The notes under the pieces: model-generated | Told to the model about the DNA's origin: nothing | Database searches by the model: none | What the model saw: only the letters and a program-made list of their open reading frames with translations | Made by a program: the position numbers and the translations under genes | In this document: one piece after another, positions 11,489-22,959 of the stretch | Layout of the letters: every line of letters starts with the position of its first letter | How positions within the stretch are numbered: position 1 is the first letter of the stretch | Assembly: GCF_902167145.1 (NCBI RefSeq) | Contig: NC_050097.1 | Span: 232,829,034-232,893,033 of the forward strand | Reading direction: 5' to 3' | Source: Zea mays | Taxonomy: Eukaryota > Streptophyta > Magnoliopsida > Poales > Poaceae | Length of the DNA: 64,000 bases

Positions 11489-12640
11489 CTATGACCCTTT
11501 TCTTGAAAGATTTATAATGTCTTCCCTTTTTAATTTGCACCACTTTGTTTTATCAATCTCGGCTTGTTTATCACTACGAGCATGCACATGAAAACGAAAG
11601 TCCACCACCTCAAGCTTGTGTTGAGAGATAACACACTTCCTATGTATCACCTCGCAATCCAACCATGCTTGTTTGTTCTCTCTTGTAAAGACAAAGCCAA
11701 TTTGGCTAGAGTGTTGGTCACTACTATATGTCACTAAATAAGGTTCTCTTCTGAAAGAAAGTGTTGACTATCAACAACTCAAAAGCTACCTGAAGTCTTT
11801 CCCTTCCTCCTGATTCATACTACTATATCTAAAACCTCCATGAAACACCTCAAAACCTACACTTGTTGTACCTACTTTCCATTAAAATCTCCACCTATAA
11901 GAAGCTTCTCACTAGCAAGTATAACTCTAACCATGCTATCTAAGTCTTTCGAGAGAAGTCTCTTAGCACTCTCATCATGTCCATTTAAGGGCACACGCAC
12001 TAATTACGTTTTAAGTCCAAATCACTGACGACAGCTTGACTAAATAATCATATATGCTTGCCTTCTCACATCTACCACACCATTCTTAAGGCTCTTATCA
12101 ACCAAAACTTCTGCTCTATTTCTATTTACAATTGTTTCTGTATACCAAAAGTTAAAGAATATATTCCCCACCTCCTTTGCTTTCTCACCCTTCCATTTAG
12201 GAGGTATTTGATAATCCAACAAGTTTTGAACTAAGTGTTAGCTCAAAATTTATTGGATTATATAATCTGAGCATATTATAATCCCAAACAAACCCCCTTT
12301 AGTCTCTTGGATGCATAAGACATTTACACATCTCCTAGTCGTTGTCTTAACTAACTCTCTTAACTTACATGTAAATCCTACATTTTAACTACCCAAACAA
12401 ATTCTAGTTGGTTCGACTAGCTTTCTTATCCTTCACATTTATCAATGATATGAAGACTAATGTAGCGCACCACTAAGTAAAAATTAGACCCTTGTTCACT
12501 CGTCACCGTGCCCAGATCACGACATGATGCTTCGCCTAGAGAGTACTAACCAAACCTTTGTCCATTTAACACCATGTCTAGATTCCGAAAAGACCCGTCA
12601 TTGCATACAAATCTTTTTTATTTTACTTTCATTAGAATGA
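11489..12640 (-). pseudogene. LINE (L1-type) 5' portion: endonuclease remnant
   Basis: Minus-strand fragments in order from the right match the apurinic-like endonuclease of plant LINE ORF2: a peptide like KLRELVKTT...VNVLCIQETK near 12300-12370, then WKGEKAKEV and VLVDKSLKNGVVDVRRQ in 12050-12200, then an IGGDFNG-like region near 11900, and finally the SQHKLEVVDFRFHV region in 11490-11735. Stops and frameshifts interrupt every part. The reverse-transcriptase domain is not present. A small MITE splits it at 12200-12298. Confidence 0.65.
12200..12298. mobile_element. Tourist-like MITE inserted in the LINE remnant
   Basis: A 99 bp insert with similar inverted ends (GGAGGTATTTGATAATCC on the left; the right end complements to GGGGGTTTGTTTGGGATTA) and the duplication TTA at 12197-12199 and 12299-12301. 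It separates the QETK and WKGEK parts of the LINE endonuclease. Confidence 0.6.
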
Positions 12641-13266
12641 CTAAGTTCACATTAAGCGTATCACAACCCTTCTTCTCCTTTACTAGGACATAGGACCTGC
12701 TGTGTTGATAATATAGACAAAGTTGATTACAGTATCTCCTAAGATTTTAAATATATCCAAGACATTTAAAATTCTCTTCTAAACAAAATTTCAAATTTAC
12801 ACCGACTTCATCCCACAGCACTAAAACAAGAAAAGTCTCCCCACAAAACAAGCTATTCAGTTTGAAATTTGCTTACAACAGAATATGATTTTGTTCCACA
12901 AAACGGGAGAGAAGGTGACATAGAAAAAAGAAAAACGAACTCTGCTGCCTACTGCTAATGATTAAAATGGTCCGTGTTTTATTCACAGTGGACTTTTCGA
13001 TGCTACTGCACAAAAAAAGAATATCAACGATATATGTAGAAAAAAAAGGCAGACAGAGGAAGAAAACACAAAGGATATCAACATTTTAGCTAGATTGCCA
13101 AAAACGAAATCAACCAAAGAATGCATAGGAAAAAGGGTTGGAACGATGTGCGACAACAATTGCTTCTTCACAAAGCCAGCTTTTTATGTTCAGAGAACTG
13201 CTCATTCGGGTCAGATAATCGCAGAGGCATGACTCAGCTTTCCCTAGGTCGCCTGTAATCAGATTA
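12641..13266. other. Intergenic, no feature recognised
   Basis: AT-rich sequence with homopolymer runs. No convincing frame, repeat end or RNA gene was seen. Confidence 0.5.
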
Positions 13267-16200
13267 TCAAAGAATGGAGGCACTTAGCTTCCTTTTAGGA
13301 ATCTTCTTTTGTCTCTGTTTGGGGAACCTATCCAGTACCAGCATCAATCCGACGTTGCTCCCACACATACCGATCGGATACCTGCCATTATACCAAGCAT
13401 TGGTTATATTAAAAAAAAAGTAACACCCAAAGATCAGACAATGGAGCAAGATTTAGGGACTAACCTTACGCGATCTGATTTCCGTCGCCAGCAAAAGATA
13501 GACATGACCCACTGGATGGCACATAAAACAAGCAAGGCAGCAATAAATAAGTTGGTGCCGATGGAAACAAACCCTGTACAGCACTAATCTTTGCTAGATG
13601 CTAACAATCAAAATGGTGTGATGTGAATTACATTGATGTCTCTAGTCCAAGCTCAGAGAAATGGAAACATGCAACAATTTAACTAAAGTAAATAACCATA
13701 ACACAATTTGCACAAGCAGAACAAGACAACACGCCATTACACTTAAATTAAGCATAGTGCAGTCAAAAGTCAGAGCTCATGTTTTTTTTAGTCAATCATC
13801 AGTTATCCTATACCTGGTGGATGACTACCATGTGGACATCGTAAGGTCACATGTTTTCCTTTGTTTACAATAACATCCGGTAGCAGACTTGGCAGTTGGC
13901 ACATTAAAATAAATTGAAGAACCTAGTTTAAAATCGATTCCCTGTTCTCAACTAATCTAGGTTGCCCTTTCTTCTGGTTCTGGAGTGTGAAACAGTGACA
14001 GGATAACGCACATGGCCAATAACTCTAGTTAAGGTACGATGCACTATATAATGCTGAAGTACTGGGTAAGTGCACAACAAAGGATGAGCATTTGGAATAG
14101 CGTGCAACAGCATACGTATTTTCCATATTTATATACATGTGCAGTTGAGGGGCATTATCTCGATTATTTCAGGAAGACTTGTAATAAAAAAATCAGGAAG
14201 ATTCCTTGTTAAGAGATACAGAAGGAAGAAATGTTTCGCAAGAGAACTAAGTGAAAGGATTATGAACCATCCATTGACCATTGCACAATCTCTCTGCTGC
14301 AGCACATGGCGTCTTTAAGGAATAAATAAAGACCTTAGGTAATTGTGTTAAGTCCCCACAGTTACAGTGGCAATTAAAACGAATATTATAAGTTTTTAGA
14401 TTTATTCAAAGTTGCAAAACGGCATGCCCATGTAAGTGGAGAATTTCTTTGACTAGAAGAAGCATATTTGTAGTATAGCAGTTTCTGCGTCTCAAGAAAA
14501 TAACAGCATGAATAACCACCACAAGTTCATCATAAACATCTAATTTTCCCAGCACTATCATAGCCATATAATTTGGATATATAGATGTGGGTACAAACTG
14601 ATACTGCCATTTTATTGAACAGAATACATACAGTAACGGTCTGTATTTCTACTGGTGGCATTAGCTAAAGTTTTAAGAGGTCAGATATTTTTGAATACTG
14701 GTGGTACGCCCTAATGTATTAAAAAAATATAAGCTCCAGATGAGAATCATGGACACTTCAAGACAAGATCAACAAAAACGTGACGAGTCTATTTTTTCCA
14801 GTTTAATCTCCACATAAAACACTGTATTAAGTATATTGCTTTCAGGGGGAGGAAAAAGGGTATCACGCATATTTCTGCATTTGAATAAAAGAGTGCATCG
14901 GTTCCAATTCTAACAGCGATGACCATCCAGTCCATTAAATGAGACAACTATTACTTACGAAAAGCTCAATAGGGACAAGTGACCACCAAAATTCGGGGAA
15001 TACAATAGAGCAACTATAATGATTTCACATTATCAAGCAATAGTGTGTTTCGGATAACTCAATGATTAGAGTCCTGCATATTAGGTTATCCTTTCTAATG
15101 CATGTCTGAATTATATCACATATTCCTCGAAGCAAACATTACATTAAGGAACAATTACTTGTGAACTCAATTAAGTCAATAGAACTATAATGAAGCAATC
15201 AAGCAGAGAAACACAATACTTGTATGGATTTACCTTGATCACTGTGACAATGAAGATCTTAGCGAAGGACGAGTGCCTCTTCACCACCTTCCTCTGTGCC
15301 ATGACAAACGGCTGTGGCCTTGGCTGCACCTTGAGCGGGACAGCAGGGAACGGTGCCGCGTCCCTGCAGAGCTGCTGAGCGATCTCCCTGAGCAGAACGA
15401 CCTGCGCCTTCTCATCTCCCATGGCCATGATGGCGTGCCGCATAGACTCCCGATCCGCCTCCAACGCGTGCAACCTGGCTTTGAGTTCCTGTATCTCGTC
15501 CTCCTCCGCCCAGCCCGCGGCCCCAGCACGAGCGCCCACCTCGCCCTCCCACGTGGTCCCAAAGTCGCAGCAGTCGTCGTCAGGCGCCATGACCGGCACG
15601 CCATGCACCGCGTCAACCGTGTACACCCGGTCGGCCTCCTCCTCGTCGTCCTGCCCCGGCGCGTCCCTGTCCGTGAAGAGCGGGAACTCGTCGGCCAGCG
15701 CGACCCGGCAGCTGTACGGGCCGCCGTCGCCGGAGAACGTGCGGACGTGGCGTGACGAGCGGCGCGGCGAGCCAAACATGACGACCGGCTTATCGGAGTC
15801 CGGGGGGCTGGGAGCTCCGTGGGGGGCGCGCGGGGTGCCCTCGTCGGCGAGGTGGTCGTCGAGGCAGTGGACGGAATGGTAACCGTCGTCGCCGTCGGAG
15901 GAGGAGAAGGGATGGTCGGCCTCGGCCTCGGCCGCGGTCGGGGTCGGGGAGGACGGGGAAGGGAAGCCGAGGTGGAGCAGGCGCGCCTGGCAGGACCGGA
16001 GCCTGGCGGCGAGCGAGCGGACGGCGGCGTCGCGGCGGCCGAGCGCGTCGTGCAGCGCGGCGGCCTCGGCGGCGTCGTGCGCGAACCGCTCCTCGGCGTA
16101 GCGCCGGTACTGGCGCGCCTCCATCATGGCCTCAGACTTCTCGCGCTGCAGGCGCAGGATCATGGACATGGCCTCGCTGGCGGCGCCCGCGGCGGCGCCG

Positions 16201-16442
16201 CGCTCGGCCTCCAGCTCCGCCTGCAGGTCCGCGACGCCGCGCCGGTGCCGCGCCAGCGCCTCGCGCAGCGCGGACGCCTCGTCGGCGGGGGACAACGCCA
16301 CCGCCAGCGCGAGGGCGTCGCCGGGCGGGGCCCGCCTGGCGAGGGCGACGCGCGAGGGGGGCCCGTTGGCCCCGCCGCAGAGCGGGCACGCGTCGACGGG
16401 AACGGGACCGCCGCCGCTGCGGGGGTCGTTCTCCCCTGCCAT
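13267..16442 (-). CDS. GTD-binding (DUF593) myosin-binding-like protein, three exons
   Basis: Exons on the minus strand: 16442-15234, 13511-13465 and 13381-13267 (stop TCA complement at 13267-13269), totalling 457 codons; both introns are GT-AG and phases agree (intron 2 splits an Arg codon). The start is ATG at 16442; an earlier in-frame GTG at 16553 is not used. Residues about 57-152 form the Ala/Arg/Glu-rich coiled coil of the GTD-binding domain (ADLQAELEAER, EAMSMILRLQREKSE), by which this family binds the globular tail of class XI myosins or zein-body partners. A second coil lies near 315-360 (IQELKARLHALEADRESM). The middle is acidic and Ser/Pro-rich. Exon 1 ends in IFIVTVIK and exon 2 starts WVMSIFCWRRK, so splicing builds one membrane segment near residues 395-413, followed by a basic tail. 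The very high GC of exon 1 is usual for grass genes. Confidence 0.82.
13512..15233 (-). other. Intron 1 of the GTD-binding gene
   Basis: About 1.7 kb, AT-rich, donor GTAAAT (15233-15228) and acceptor CAG next to 13511. No exon-like or transposon sequence stood out. Confidence 0.6.
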
Positions 16443-17429
16443 AGCGGCCGGAGAGGAGGGAGACGCCAACGCCGCCGGGGCGGGCGCGCGCGGGGTGGGC
16501 TTGCGGGAGGCGAGGAGGCGCGGGTGGCCGTGGTCAAGGCGTGGGAGAGGCACGGCGTGAAAGGCGCCGGCAGGGGGGAGACGGGGCTACGCCAGGATAT
16601 TATAGTAAGTTTTGACGAGGGGATTTGTTCTGGCAAGAGTGCAAGGGGGCAAGGCGAGCAGGGTTGGGAAGGGCGGCGTTCTCGTCTCGGGCTCGGCGGC
16701 GGGCGCGGGAGCTGTTGGTCCCGTCCCGTGGCGGGGACGCGGGGTGGGGAGGGGACGGACCAGGACCACGGCCGCCGAATCGGCTGGTTCGGGGCGGGCG
16801 GATATTTGCAAGCCCGGTCGCTGGCGAGCGTCACGGCGGACGCCGAAACCGTGCGGCAGTGGCCAGGACAGGAGACGAGGGGTTCTCCCGCCTTCCCGGA
16901 TCTGAGCAAACTGACCGTGGTGGGTTGGCGTGCTGCGTATGCAAGGGGAAGGGGACCGCCCGCGGGTTGGCCGTATCATATGTGTCCAGCAGCCTGCCTG
17001 CCTACCTACCTGGCTCGGTTTATATTTCGTTTAATAATAATAATAAATAATGAATCCAGAATGCATGGAGTCGTGGCACACGAGTTACACTACAACATGT
17101 GAGTGACCGACGTTGCAGTTCACACAGTAACGCTGCCGTGTGGGCCTCGAGAGTGAATGATTGAGACGCGAAGCGGACGGCCCGCGGACCGACCAGCTAC
17201 GCCTACGACGCACCGGGTCGGGCGGGTTTAAAAAGCGGCCCCTGGTGGGCCGCCATCCTTCAGTTCGAATTCGAAATGGCGTAGCCGCGTAGGCGCGAAA
17301 GGACGCTTCGGTCCATAAACCTAGGGCGTGTCTGGTTTTACACCGAAGACGGGTGCTGCTCAATGCGCGGCTGAATCTTCAAATAGACCCAATCACTTGG
17401 CGTTCAGAACAAGATTTGGCCGCCTATTA
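16443..17429. promoter_or_regulatory. GC-rich upstream region of the GTD-binding gene
   Basis: CpG-rich sequence upstream of the ATG at 16442. The minus strand has a TATA-like ACTATAATATCC near 16595-16606, about 155 bp above the ATG, a plausible core promoter. Long frames on both strands here are by-products of high GC. Beyond 17060 the composition becomes mixed with no further gene seen. Confidence 0.4.
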
Positions 17430-17706
17430 GCAAGTTTAATAATATAGCCTACTACACCAGACTATATGAAGCTGCCATATATTATATATAGTCAACTAAA
17501 AGTCTAGTTATATAACAATGCAAGTTGTATATTTAATGCTTGGTCTGTCTCTTTCTATTAAGACTATGAAGATGGAGTCCGTGAGCAACCTGATTTTAGC
17601 TGACTATTAGTGAGCAGCCCATTTTTCTTCTCTCTCTTCCATGTCACCATAAACCTGACGTGGCATGTCTTACATCCTGCCTACACCACCTTATTATACT
17701 TTGCTC
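17430..17706. mobile_element. Small non-autonomous DNA transposon (MITE)
   Basis: The left end (GCAAGTTTAATAATATAGCC) and the complement of the right end (GAGCAAAGTATAATAAGG) are similar inverted repeats. The interior resembles a common grass MITE with ends of GAGCAAGT type. Both ends are diverged and I could not identify an exact target duplication. Confidence 0.45.
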
Positions 17707-17721
17707 TAATTCTTCGTACAC

Positions 17722-18150
17722 TGTTGAGCCTCGACCAAATGTTGCCGAATGAGAGCAATTCTCTGGTTGTTGATTTCTCATGAATCCACTCGATGAGCGA
17801 TGCAGGCTGACAAGCAGAACCATCATGGGAGCAAGTCCATGGCTCGCAAGGCAAGTGTCGGTTAGGGAACATGATCAAGTGGAGAAGGCAAGGCTGGTGC
17901 CAGACTGGAAACAAGGTCAAGTGGGCTGCGGCGGAGCTACAGGCCCAGGAAGGAGAATGCAAGGGTCATTGGGCCCGATTGGCTGAACGCACTACAATAT
18001 AGCATATAGATAGGAAGAGCGTAGTGTCTAGCGTGCATGTATCAAACAAATATTTCCTTCTTCTCCACGTCTTCTTCCTCCTTCCTCCTCTTCTCCATTG
18101 CCAAACCATGTAATAATGCATACGTTGAGTGATCTAAACGGAGGCTAACA
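17722..18150 (+). repeat. Possible LTR of a Ty3/gypsy remnant
   Basis: The segment runs TGTTGAGCC...GGCTAACA and is followed by GTGGGTATCGAAGACAAGG, resembling a degraded primer-binding site, then by gypsy gag. The boundaries are inferred from TG/CA and the position of gag only. Confidence 0.4.
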
Positions 18151-18151
18151 A

Positions 18152-19391
18152 GTGGGTATCGAAGACAAGGGTTCTCGGGCATATTATTCATCGCTGGTGT
18201 TCGATCTGGAGCAGCCGGTGAATCACTCGTACCTCACGTGTTCGCGGCTACAGCGAGTGGTGATGAATCCTAATACTCAGATCATCCTTGATGAGATTGC
18301 ATGGAGGTTCGTTGATCATGACGACAAATGGGATCGTCGTTTTGTCGATTAGGAAGTGCACTAGGAGTCGACTTTCTCGGACTTTGCGGTGGAGCAGATT
18401 AAGCAAGTCCAGGAGGTGGAGAAAGCAGCCAGGTTGTTCGATGATTGGCGCATGAGTCTCGAAGGGGTCGTCGATGATTTGCGCCTGGAAGTCGGCAAGC
18501 TGTCCAAGAATTGGGAATGCTCTCATCGACAAGTCGTCCATGCTCCCGGGAGTACTCACTTCTGCCCTAGGGTATGCCATTAATGCCTTATCTAGTTCTT
18601 GTATCGATAGCAAGTGATTGTCGTGTGTTTGGGTCTGAGATCCACCGTGGGGGTTTGTCGTGTGGATGTGGTACGTGTGGAGCGGATCGCGGAAATCTTC
18701 TTATATTAAGTTTTCCGATGTTTGACAAGGAGAATCCAAAATTGTGGATCCGGCGCAGTCATGACTACTTTGACATGTATGTGGTACAATAACCTATTTG
18801 GGTCAAGGTCACATTGATGCATTTTGTTGGTCGGTCGCTCGTTGGTTGTCTTGTCTGGACGACCAATTTTGGGTGTAGTAGTGGGCATCATTTTGTTGGT
18901 CGTTACTAGAACGGTTTGGTAAAGATGAGTATGGAGTGTTTATTCGTATGCTCTTCCGGATCCAACAAACATCATTAGTGTCGGAGTATGTAGAACAGAT
19001 CATGACCCTTGTGGACAATTTGGTAGCTTATGGGCGCCATACGGATCCACTGTACTTTGTTCAGCTTTTCATGGATGGCCTTAGGGGATATTCAAGCATA
19101 TGTTATTGTTCGACGTCTCCCATCTTTGGACTCTGCCTGTGTGTTGTCTTTTTTGCAGGAGGATGTTGTGACGTCGGCCCGATGTTTGGACACTCATCGG
19201 TCGGAGTTGGGATGGTCGGGCAAATCTCCGAGTAAAGGGCCTTTTACTCTACCTAGGCCACCTCGAGGAGACAAATTGGCGCCCTCGGAGGATGTTGGTA
19301 AAACTTTGGAACCAACGCATCCTCGAGCAGTGGAAGACAAATTGGTAGCTTTTCTATCTGCGCTGCACTGGACCGCATGTTCGGGCCCTCC
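18152..19391 (+). pseudogene. Ty3/gypsy gag remnant
   Basis: In shifting plus-strand frames the text follows the retrotransposon gag domain: FDKENPKLWIRRSHDYFDMY (18721-18781), then a YVEQIMTLVDNL-like stretch (about 18985-19020), then DSACVLSFLQEDV (about 19120-19165). Several stops and at least two frameshifts break it. Its 3' side is cut at 19391 by the copia element that follows. Confidence 0.7.
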
Positions 19392-20717
19392 TGAGAGCAC
19401 CTAGAGGGGGGTGAATAGGTGATCCTGTAAAAACTTAAAACTCAAGGCCACAAACTTGATTAAGTGTTAGAACAATAAAGCCAAGTGGCTAGAGAGTAGT
19501 TCTTGCTAAACACGATAACCACAAAGAAATCAACACAGAGAGGCACGGTGGTTTATCCCGTGGTTCGGCCAAGTCCAACACTTGCCTACTCCACGTTGTG
19601 GCGTCCCAACGGACGAGGGTTGCACTCAACCCCTTTCAAGTGGTCCAAAGACCCACTTGACTACCACGGTGTTTCTCTTTGTTTTACTATATCCCGCTTG
19701 CGAGGAATCTCCACAACTTGGAGCCTCTCGCCCTTACAATTTTATGATCACAAAGAAGCACGGAAGTAAGGGTGGGAAAAGCAACGCACAGAAGACACAA
19801 AATCAGAGCACAAACACGCACACAAGTCACAACTCGAGCTCGCAACACAACCCGAAGAGTTCTCTACTCAAATGGAGCTCTAGTTGCTATCACAAAGAAT
19901 CAAATGCGTGAAAATGGAGTCTTGGTGCTTAGGGATGCTCAAAGAATGCTTGGTGTTCTTCTCCATGCGCCTAGGGGTCCCTTTTATAGCCCCAAGGCAG
20001 CTAGGAGCCGTTGGAAGTAATCCAGGAAGGCAAATCTTGCCTTCTGTCGGATGGCGCACCGGACAGTCCGGTGCACCACCGGACATCCCCTGTTCACAGT
20101 CCGGTGCAGATTGCTTTCCAAATTTGGCGCAACCGACGGTTGAAGATTTGGAGCCGTTGGCGCACCGGACAGTCCGGTGCCCCCATCCGATCGTTGGCTC
20201 GGCCACGCGTCACGCGCGGATTGCGCGGCCGACCGTTGGCGCGCCCGACCGTTGGCTCACCGGACAGTCTGGTGCCTCACCAGACAGTCCGGTGAATTAT
20301 AGTCGTGCGCTGTTGACTTGATTCCCGAGAGCAGTGACTTCGCCGCAGACGACTCACCGGACAGTCCGGTGATTTATAGCCGTACGCCGCCGTCAAGACC
20401 CGAGAGCAGGCTGTTCACCGGGACTGGTCTTGGCACACCGGGCACTGTCCGGTGCACCACCGGACAGTCCTGTGCACCCAGACCGAGCTGCCTTTTGGCT
20501 GAACACAGCCAACTTCTCTCCAAAGCGATTTCTTCTGTTTCTAGCACTTAGACACAATACATTAGTCTTCAAAACAATGTACTAAGTCTAGAAACATACC
20601 TTTAATCTTGATTTGCACTTCTTGAGTCTTTGGCACAAATATTACTCAAAGCATTTGTGTGGAGCACTAAATCACCAAAATATTATAGAAATGGCCCAAG
20701 GGCACATTTCCCTTTCA
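19392..20717 (-). repeat. 3' LTR of the Opie/Ji-like element
   Basis: The 1,326 bp LTR has TGAGAGCACC...CCCTTTCA ends. It contains copies of the CACCGGACAGTCCGGTG palindrome (for example 20057-20073 and 20163-20179). It is close to the 5' LTR but differs by substitutions and by palindrome copy number. Confidence 0.92.
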
Positions 20718-21507
20718 ATCTCCCCCTTTTTGGTGATTTATGCCAACACAACAAAAAGCAACTAAAGAAGTGCAACATCAATGCAAATGAGAACAAAAAT
20801 TTGTATTTGATTCAAATTTGACATATTTGGATCATTCTTTGCCACCACTTGGTTTGTTTTTGCAAATCAAACTCAATTTCCTATCTCTAAGTCGAAATCA
20901 CTTGTTGAGGTATAGAGAGAGGTATTCCAAGAGAAATTGATAAAAGATTCAAAAACTCCCCCTTTTTCCCATAATCAACCATTCTCCCTACAAGAGACCA
21001 ACTTTTGACAATAAGAGACAATAAGAGTATTTTGACAAAACAAAAGCTCTAACTCTACTATTTTCAAAATCCTCAAGTGGTAGCTGATCCATTTCTTGCT
21101 TTGGCCTTAATTTCTCCACCTTTGGCATTAAGCACCAAAACGGGATCATTATTGGCCCTTAAACCCCATTGCCTCACCAAAATTTTCAATTAAGAGTAAA
21201 AAGGCAATAAGAGCACGAAGATGAACTTGGAGTAAGTTACCCTCTCATCAGAGTGCAATGGAAGTCTTGCATGGTCCAAGTTCACCTTTTCCCTTTCAAT
21301 CCTCCTTTGAGACTAATTTAAGAAAACTCAAGCACACGGTTAGTCTCAAAGGGTCAAGTTGTGGCATTTCTCCCCCTAAGTTTGTGCATCATTCACACAT
21401 GGACTTGTGAGGTCCGGGGATCCCTTGCACAACTTGAGCACCGTAAATAAGCAATAAAATGCATAAAGGAACATGATTAAAGGCATAAAACACATGTATG
21501 CTCTATT

Positions 21508-21900
21508 TCAATCCAAGTTACGCGAATCTAAGACATTTAGCTCACTACGCAGCCTGCAAAAGGTCTTCTCATCTAAAGGCTTGGTAAAGATATCAGCTAG
21601 CTGGTTCTCGGTGCTAACATAAAACACTTCGATATCTCCCTTTTGCTGGTGGTCTCTCAAAAAGTGATGTCGGATGTCTATGTGCTTTGTGCGGTTGTGT
21701 TCAACAGGATTGTCCGCCATGCGGATTGCACTCTCATTGTCACATAGAAGTGGGACTTTGCTCAGATTGTAGCCAAAGTCCTGGAGGGTTTGCCTCATCC
21801 AAAGTAGTTGCGCACAACAATGTCCTGCGGCAACGTACTCGGCCTCAGCGGTGAATAGGGCAACGGAAGTTTGTTTCTTAGAACTTCACGACACCAGGGA
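21508..21900 (-). pseudogene. Copia RNase H domain
   Basis: The minus-strand frame carries the RNase H/C-terminal signature (LCDNESAIRMADNP, then TKHIDIRHHFLRD and NQLADIFTKPL). It is in the same frame as the reverse transcriptase at 22009-22941, but the frame is broken between about 21900 and 22009. Confidence 0.85.
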
Positions 21901-22008
21901 CCTTCCTAGGAATTGGCACATCCCTGATGTACTCTTCCTATCGACCTTACATCCAGCATAATTGGAGTCTGAATATCCAATCAAGTCAAAGGTAGACCCC
22001 TTTGGATA

Positions 22009-22941
22009 TCAGATCCCAAAGCAAGGCGTAGCGACTAAATATCTAAGAATTCGCTTAACGGCCACAAGGTGACACTCCCTTGGGTTGGATTGAAATCTAG
22101 CACACATGCATACGCTTAGCATAATATTCGGTCTACTAGCACATAAATAAAGTAAAGACCCTATCATAGACCGGTATGCCTTTTGATCAACGGGCTTACC
22201 TCCTTTGTTGAGGTCGACATGCCCGTCGGTTCCCATTGGAGTCTTTGTGGGCTTGGCGTCCTTCATCCCAAACCGCTTGAGCAAGTCTTGCGTATACTTC
22301 GTTTGAGAGATGAAGGTGCCGTCCTTGAGTTGCTTCACTTGGAATCCAAGGAAGTAGTTCAACTCGCCCATCATCGACATCTCGAATTTTTGAGTCATCA
22401 CCCTGCTAAACTCTTCACAAGACTTTTGGTTAGTAGAACCAAATATTATGTCATCGACATAAATTTGGCACACAAATAGATCACCATCACAAGTCTTAGT
22501 GAAAAGAGTTGGATCGGCTTTCCCAACCTTGAAAGCATTAGCAATTAAAAAGTCTCTAAGGCATTCATACCATGCTCTTGAGGCTTGCTTAAGTCCATAG
22601 AGCGCCTTAGAGAGCTTACACACGTGGTCAGGGTACCGTTCATCCTCAAAGCCAGGGGGTTGCTCCACGTACACCTCCTCCTTGATTGGCCCGTTGAGGA
22701 AAGCGCTCTTCACGTCCATTTGGAACAACCTGAAAGAATGGTGAGCGGCATAGGCTAACAAAATACGAATCGACTCTAGCCTAGCCACAGGAGCGAAAGT
22801 CTCCTCAAAGTCCAAACCTGCGACTTGGGCATAACCTTTTGCCACAAGCCGAGCCTTGTTCCTTGTCACCACCCCGTGCTCGTCCTGTTTGTTGCGGAAC
22901 ACCCACTTGTTTCCCACAACGTTTTGCTTGGGACGCGGCAC
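22009..22941 (-). pseudogene. Copia reverse transcriptase domain
   Basis: A 310-residue open stretch with [34 protein letters not shown], the catalytic box YVDDIIFGS (about residue 161 onward) and [12 protein letters not shown], the standard copia RT blocks in order. Upstream in the element the frame is interrupted, so this would not be made as part of a complete polyprotein. Confidence 0.92.
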
Positions 22942-22959
22942 CAGTGTCCAAACTTCATT

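Noticed and set aside
16443..16553. N-terminal extension of the GTD-binding protein from 16553
   Set aside because: The codon at 16553 is GTG, not ATG; the first ATG is at 16442.
15819..17102. 427-codon plus-strand open frame
   Set aside because: It is the antisense shadow of GC-rich exon 1 and promoter of the GTD-binding gene; Gly/Arg-rich low-complexity translation and no conserved domain.
20040..20470. CRISPR-like array of short palindromes
   Set aside because: The CACCGGACAGTCCGGTG copies are irregularly spaced inside an LTR of a plant retrotransposon; no regular spacers and a eukaryotic context.
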